Of a DNA stretch of 51,030 bases, positions 50,967 to 51,030 are shown one piece after another. The notes beneath the pieces are model-generated. The model had not been told where the DNA came from, ran no database searches, and saw only the letters and a list, made by a program, of their open reading frames with translations. The DNA is taken from contig DATKKE010000017.1 in NCBI GenBank assembly GCA_035543455.1, forward strand, positions 1 through 51,030, in the 5' to 3' direction. The stretch's first letter is position 1. Every line of letters begins with the position of its first letter. The translations under genes and the position numbers were made by a program. Source of the stretch: CAIKOD01 sp035543455. Lineage in GTDB: Archaea; Halobacteriota; Methanomicrobia; Methanomicrobiales; Methanospirillaceae.

Positions 50967-51030
50967 ATGCCGTGAAAATCCGGAAGGCGGGCCTCTTCCA
51001 AAATCTATTTTTACGAGTAATAGAAACTAG

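Overview
The window is chromosomal DNA from a hydrogenotrophic methanogenic archaeon, most likely of the order Methanomicrobiales (genus not resolved). The evidence is a coenzyme F430 (cfb) operon, methanogenesis marker protein 9, an archaellin with a class III signal peptide, proteasome-activating nucleotidase, diphthine synthase, archaeal NusA, HypA/HypE, an F420H2-oxidase-type flavodiiron protein, and an archaeal phosphoribulokinase of the type described in Methanospirillum. Upstream TATA-like boxes, frequent GTG/TTG starts and tight gene overlaps fit this. I saw no rRNA, tRNA, CRISPR array or intact insertion sequence.

Region 1 (1-14000) is accessory and motility/sensing DNA. It holds the end of an archaellum locus, a HEAT-repeat membrane protein, an unrecognised 326-residue protein, and two unknown genes at 3999-4842. 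Next comes a minus-strand run parA-like -> PAS-CheW -> cheR, and, divergent from it, two tiny paralogous membrane proteins, a decayed histidine-kinase tail and a cytosolic REC-PAS-MCP chemoreceptor. Intergenic parts are AT-rich, with short exact tandem duplications and GC-rich hairpins. A TPR protein, a rubredoxin and a lipoprotein close this part.

Region 2 (14000-32900) is mostly housekeeping: mobA-like, a helicase/alkyltransferase pair, purB, an FKBP isomerase, cyaB-like, a phosphoesterase with a B12-type radical SAM protein, mscL, the small subunit of phosphomevalonate dehydratase, PAN, dphB with a DUF357 gene, a DUF151 nuclease-like gene, nusA-hisE, a SIMPL protein, and an aconitase-large / aconitase-small / dehydrogenase operon for leucine or 2-oxosuberate (coenzyme B) synthesis.

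Region 3 (32300-38700, minus strand) is the most unusual. A short rubredoxin gene and fprA form an operon behind a perfect palindrome. Phosphoribulokinase follows. Then comes a compact three-gene nitrogenase-like operon: a NifH-like reductase and two separate NifD/NifK-like proteins that keep P-cluster-type cysteines. No nif cofactor-assembly gene is nearby, and I could not find a candidate FeMo-cofactor cysteine in the NifD-like protein. I regard this as the best candidate for an undescribed enzyme system.

Region 4 (38800-51030) holds a DUF2148/GHMP pair, dedA, hypA-hypE, an overlapping mmp9-citG-like-DUF447 operon, the cfbA-cfbE-cfbD-cfbB operon for F430, and ilvE. The cfb operon has no cfbC reductase gene. 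The only NifH-like gene in the window is the one about 10 kb away in the nitrogenase-like operon, so the two systems might share a reductase, or cfbC may lie outside the window.
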